Source: Vreelandella salicampi (GTDB lineage Bacteria; Pseudomonadota; Gammaproteobacteria; Pseudomonadales; Halomonadaceae). Taken from it: DNA of 64,000 nucleotides. This document shows positions 61,226 to 64,000 of this stretch, in pieces; positions within the stretch are counted from its first letter, which is position 1; every line of letters starts with the position of its first letter. The position numbers and the translations under genes are program-made. The notes under the pieces are model-generated. The model ran no database searches. It saw only the letters and a program-made list of their open reading frames with translations, and was not told the origin of the DNA. The stretch is from contig NZ_JACCDF010000017.1 in the NCBI RefSeq assembly GCF_013415105.1, positions 1 to 64,000 on the forward strand, given 5' to 3'.

Positions 61226-61855
61226 GTGCCCTATAAGTACGAAACCAGTGGCCCGGCGATTTACCGGGAGTCGTTTGCGATTATTCGCAGTGAAGCCGAA
61301 CTTGGCCGCTTTTCAGTGGAAGAAGAGACCGTGGCGGTGCGCATGATTCACGCCGCCGGGCTGGTGGAATTGGCCGCGCATATTCATTTTCAAAACGACG
61401 TGGTCAATAAAGCCCGCGCCGCCTTGGAGCAGGGCGCACCGATTCTCTGCGATGCCCGCATGGTCTCCGAAGGCATCACCCGCAAGCGGCTGCCCGCTGG
61501 CAACGAAGTCATCTGCACCCTCAACGATGAGCGCACCCCCGGCCTCGCCCAGGAGATGGCCAACACCCGCTCGGCGGCGGCGCTGGAACTATGGCGGCCG
61601 CACCTGGAAGGCGCCGTGGTCGCCATTGGCAACGCGCCTACTGCGCTATTTCATCTGCTCAATATGCTCGAAGACCCAGACTGCCCGCGCCCGGCGGCGA
61701 TTATCGGCTGCCCGGTAGGCTTTGTCGGCGCGGCGGAATCCAAGGAAGCGCTGCTAGCTAACCCGGCACTGCCCAGCTGTATCGTCCGCGGTCGTCTGGG
61801 CGGCAGCGCCGTGACGGTAGCGGCCATCAACGCCATGGCGGATCGCATCGAATGA
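61226..61855 (+). CDS. cobH: Precorrin-8X methylmutase
   Basis: A 209-residue enzyme that moves the C11 methyl to C12, giving hydrogenobyrinic acid. Blocks: GPAIYRESFAIIRSEAEL, VRMIHAAGLVELAAHIHF with the catalytic histidine, ILCDARMVSEGITRKRL, GNAPTALFHLLNML and IIGCPVGFVGAAESKEAL. It starts with GTG at 61226 after TTGGAGAG. First gene after the repeat element; overlaps cobI by four bases. Confidence 0.94.
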   Translation: MPYKYETSGPAIYRESFAIIRSEAELGRFSVEEETVAVRMIHAAGLVELAAHIHFQNDVVNKARAALEQGAPILCDARMVSEGITRKRLPAGNEVICTLNDERTPGLAQEMANTRSAAALELWRPHLEGAVVAIGNAPTALFHLLNMLEDPDCPRPAAIIGCPVGFVGAAESKEALLANPALPSCIVRGRLGGSAVTVAAINAMADRIE

Positions 61856-62577
61856 CCCAGGGAACGGTATACGGCGTTGGCCTGGGCCCAGGCAGCCAAG
61901 ACTTGATGAGCGTGCGCGCCGACCGCCTGATACGCGGGGCGACCCACGTGGCTTATTTCCGTAAAAAGGGTCGCTGCGGCCATGCGCGCACCATCGTGGA
62001 GGGCATGATCCCGCCTGGCGCGATCGAGCTGCCCATGGAATACCCGGTCACCACTGAAATTCCCTTCGATGACCCGCGCTACAATGAGCTGCTGGCGGCA
62101 TTTTACGAACGCAGCGTGGCCCAGCTCATCGAGATGGCGGAAGCCGGGTGCGATGTGGTGGTGCTGTGTGAAGGCGACCCGTTCTTTTACGGCTCCTTCA
62201 TGCACCTCTACACGCGGCTGTTGAACCGCGTGCCGGTCTCGGTAGTGCCGGGGATTACCGGCATGTCGGCGGCTTGGACAGCTACCAACCAGCCCATTAC
62301 CTGGGGCGATGACATCCTGACCGTGCTGATGGCCACGCTACCTGAAGACGCGTTGGCCGAGCGCATCGCCCAGACCGATGCGCTGGTGGTGATGAAAATA
62401 GGCCGCAACCTGGCCAAGCTGCGTCGGGCGCTGGTTCACGCTGGCCGCGAAGGCGAGGCCTGGCTGATCGAGTACGCCGCCATGTCGCAACAACGCGTAT
62501 TGCCGCTGGCGGACGTGGGCGAGAGCGTGCCGTACTTCTCGATTGTGCTGATCCATGGCCACGGGAGGCGACCATGA
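61852..62577 (+). CDS. cobI: Precorrin-2 C20-methyltransferase
   Basis: A 241-residue SAM-dependent tetrapyrrole methylase. It opens VYGVGLGPGSQDLMSVRADRLI and has VVLCEGDPFFYGSFMHLYTRL and VVPGITGMSAAWTATNQPI. These are the usual substrate and SAM loops. It makes precorrin-3A, the CobG substrate. ATGA overlaps at both ends couple it to cobH and cobJ. Confidence 0.94.
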   Translation: MTQGTVYGVGLGPGSQDLMSVRADRLIRGATHVAYFRKKGRCGHARTIVEGMIPPGAIELPMEYPVTTEIPFDDPRYNELLAAFYERSVAQLIEMAEAGCDVVVLCEGDPFFYGSFMHLYTRLLNRVPVSVVPGITGMSAAWTATNQPITWGDDILTVLMATLPEDALAERIAQTDALVVMKIGRNLAKLRRALVHAGREGEAWLIEYAAMSQQRVLPLADVGESVPYFSIVLIHGHGRRP

Positions 62578-63323
62578 GCGGCTGGCTGAAAATCGTCGGC
62601 CTGGGGCCGGGCTCTGAGGCCATGGTCACTCCCGAGGTAACGGCCGCACTGCAGGAAGCCACCGACGTGGTGGGCTATGTGCCCTACGTTAACCGGGTCG
62701 CGCCGCGTGCTGGATTGGTTCGCCACGGCTCGGACAACCGCGAAGAGATCCGCCGGGCGGAGCAGGCGCTACAGCTGGCGCTTGAGGGCCATAGGGTCGT
62801 GGTGGTGTCTTCCGGCGACCCCGGTGTCTTTGCCATGGCCGCTGCAGTGTTTGAGGCATTGGAAGCGGGCGATGCCCAGATGCGCACGCTGGATATTCAG
62901 GTACTGCCGGGTATTTCCGCCATGCTGGCCGCCAGCGCAAGCGTCGGCGCGCCTTTGGGGCACGACTTCTGCTGCATTAATCTATCTGACAATTTGAAGC
63001 CATGGGCGCTGATTGAAAAGCGCCTGCGTTTGGCTGCCGAGGCCGATTTCGCCATGGCGTTTTACAACCCGCGCTCCAAGGCGCGCCCGGCGGGCTTCGA
63101 GCGCACGCTGGACGTACTGCGGGAAGCCTGCGGGCCGGAAAGGCTGATCATCTTCGCCCGGGCGGTGTCTACGCCGGAAGAGTCGATTCGCGTCACCACC
63201 CTAGGCGAGGCAACGCCGGACATGGCCGATATGCGTACCCTGGTGATTGTCGGTTCCCAGCAGACGCGCTTGATCGAGCGAGCAGGGGCACCGCTGGTTT
63301 ATACGCCGCGTTCGGCTGATTAA
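62574..63323 (+). CDS. cobJ: Precorrin-3B C17-methyltransferase
   Basis: A 249-residue SAM methylase that methylates C17 and contracts the ring. It opens LKIVGLGPGSEAMVTPEV and shows VVVVSSGDPGVFAMAAAVFE, VLPGISAMLAASASVGAPLGHDFC and FAMAFYNPRSKARP, specific to CobJ/CbiH. It ends 12 bases from the convergent cobK gene. Confidence 0.95.
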   Translation: MSGWLKIVGLGPGSEAMVTPEVTAALQEATDVVGYVPYVNRVAPRAGLVRHGSDNREEIRRAEQALQLALEGHRVVVVSSGDPGVFAMAAAVFEALEAGDAQMRTLDIQVLPGISAMLAASASVGAPLGHDFCCINLSDNLKPWALIEKRLRLAAEADFAMAFYNPRSKARPAGFERTLDVLREACGPERLIIFARAVSTPEESIRVTTLGEATPDMADMRTLVIVGSQQTRLIERAGAPLVYTPRSAD

Positions 63324-63335
63324 GCGTATTGAAGA

Positions 63336-63998
63336 TTAAGAGTGGCTATCGAGCCAGCTAATCACGTCATCGATGCGATGAACTTCGTGGCGGGGTGGCA
63401 GTGCTGGCCGCTCAATCATCACAATGGGCAGGCCGAGGGTTCTTGCCGCGGTGAGTTTGGAAGCCGCCCCTTCGCCGCCGGCGTTTTTACACACGATGCG
63501 CTGGATTCGCTGGTTTTCTAGCAGGACGAGATCGCCTTCCAGCGTAAACGGGCCTCGATCAATCACGGTGCTGACATCGGCTAGTGGTGATGGGCTGGCA
63601 GGCCGGTCAACCAAACGCAGCACGTAATGGTGCTGGGGCTGGGCGGCAAAGGCCGCAAGGTGCATGCGCCCGATAGCGAGCAGCACGCGCTGGGGCGGGC
63701 CAGCCAGGGTGCTGACGGCTTCATCGATACTTGCCACGCTTTGCCACTGGTCACCTTCAACGGGTTGCCAGGCAGGCCGGGTAAGGGCAATGGCCTTTAC
63801 GCCGCTCTGCGCCGCGGCGGCTAACATGTTCGCACTCATCTGCGCGGCAAAGGGATGGGTGGCATCGACGATATGGGTGATGCGCTCCTGGGCCACAAAG
63901 GCGGCAAGGCCGCTAATGCCGCCAAATCCGCCAATACGGGTCGGCAGCGGCTGGGGTTTAGGCGTGGCAACACGCCCCGCATAGCTGAAAATGGCGGG
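63336..63998 (-). CDS. cobK: Precorrin-6A reductase (partial, runs off the window)
   Basis: About 220 C-terminal codons are visible; the start is beyond base 64000. The frame reads PTRIGGFGGISGLAAFVAQE, then ITHIVDATHPFAAQMSANML, ALTRPAW, VLLAIGRMHLAAFA and IVCKNAGGEGAASKLTAART, all CobK/CbiJ blocks. It reduces precorrin-6A with NADPH. The opposite orientation suggests it belongs to another cob operon to the right, perhaps with cobL and cobM, which are absent here. Confidence 0.93.
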   Translation of the reverse strand, partial: PAIFSYAGRVATPKPQPLPTRIGGFGGISGLAAFVAQERITHIVDATHPFAAQMSANMLAAAAQSGVKAIALTRPAWQPVEGDQWQSVASIDEAVSTLAGPPQRVLLAIGRMHLAAFAAQPQHHYVLRLVDRPASPSPLADVSTVIDRGPFTLEGDLVLLENQRIQRIVCKNAGGEGAASKLTAARTLGLPIVMIERPALPPRHEVHRIDDVISWLDSHS

Positions 63999-64000
63999 AA

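Overview
The window looks like a chromosomal segment of a moderately GC-rich gammaproteobacterium of the Halomonadaceae (Halomonas-like). The basis is gene content and protein resemblance from memory: SpeG, a NasR/ANTAR nitrate system, an aerobic B12 pathway with CobN plus a ChlI/ChlD-type chelatase, and a caa3 oxidase with fused subunits I and III. No rRNA, tRNA or CRISPR array was seen.

Layout. 1-1.8 kb: the end of an ISL3-type insertion sequence that has decapitated a TonB siderophore receptor, followed by a siderophore-binding protein. 1.9-11.1 kb: housekeeping and transport genes (LysE-type exporter, threonine aldolase, FAD amine oxidase, SpeG with a metallophosphoesterase remnant at its 3' end, alanine symporter, MocR regulator with a divergent MFS transporter, CDF transporter). 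11.2-23.5 kb: nitrate/nitrite assimilation. The nasB-like/nirB/nirD operon and nasA-cobA diverge from a shared control region, and the nitrate transporter and nasR-like antiterminator form a third unit. All three units have sigma-54-type promoters. Two have RNA hairpin pairs of the kind bound by ANTAR proteins overlapping intrinsic terminators, and the third has one such hairpin.

23.6-35.1 kb: patatin, rhomboid, DUF1315 and DUF2797 genes, then a caa3 cytochrome oxidase locus with a small membrane protein and a copper P-type ATPase split by an in-frame TGA, then a PA0069-type radical SAM gene. 35.3-64 kb: cobalamin. The lower-ligand and nucleotide-loop genes cobT-cbiB-cobD-cobU-cobS-cobC and a CobU-like paralogue come first. 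Then follow a 2-kb decayed island, riboswitch-btuB-btuF-btuC-btuD, a second riboswitch-controlled ABC transporter on the other strand, and the corrin-ring genes chlID-cobO-cobB-cobW-cobN-cobG, a structured repeat, cobH-cobI-cobJ and a convergent cobK that runs off the end.

The most unusual stretch is 40.7-42.8 kb. It holds a HEPN-like small gene with two frameshifts, a ParA/MinD-like ATPase whose start is shifted by a seven-C tract, and a C-terminal scrap of a third gene. The set is bounded by 35-bp near-identical direct repeats made of the 3' end of the CobU-like gene. It looks like a degraded mobile, possibly defence-type, three-gene module that inserted into a gene end and restored it.
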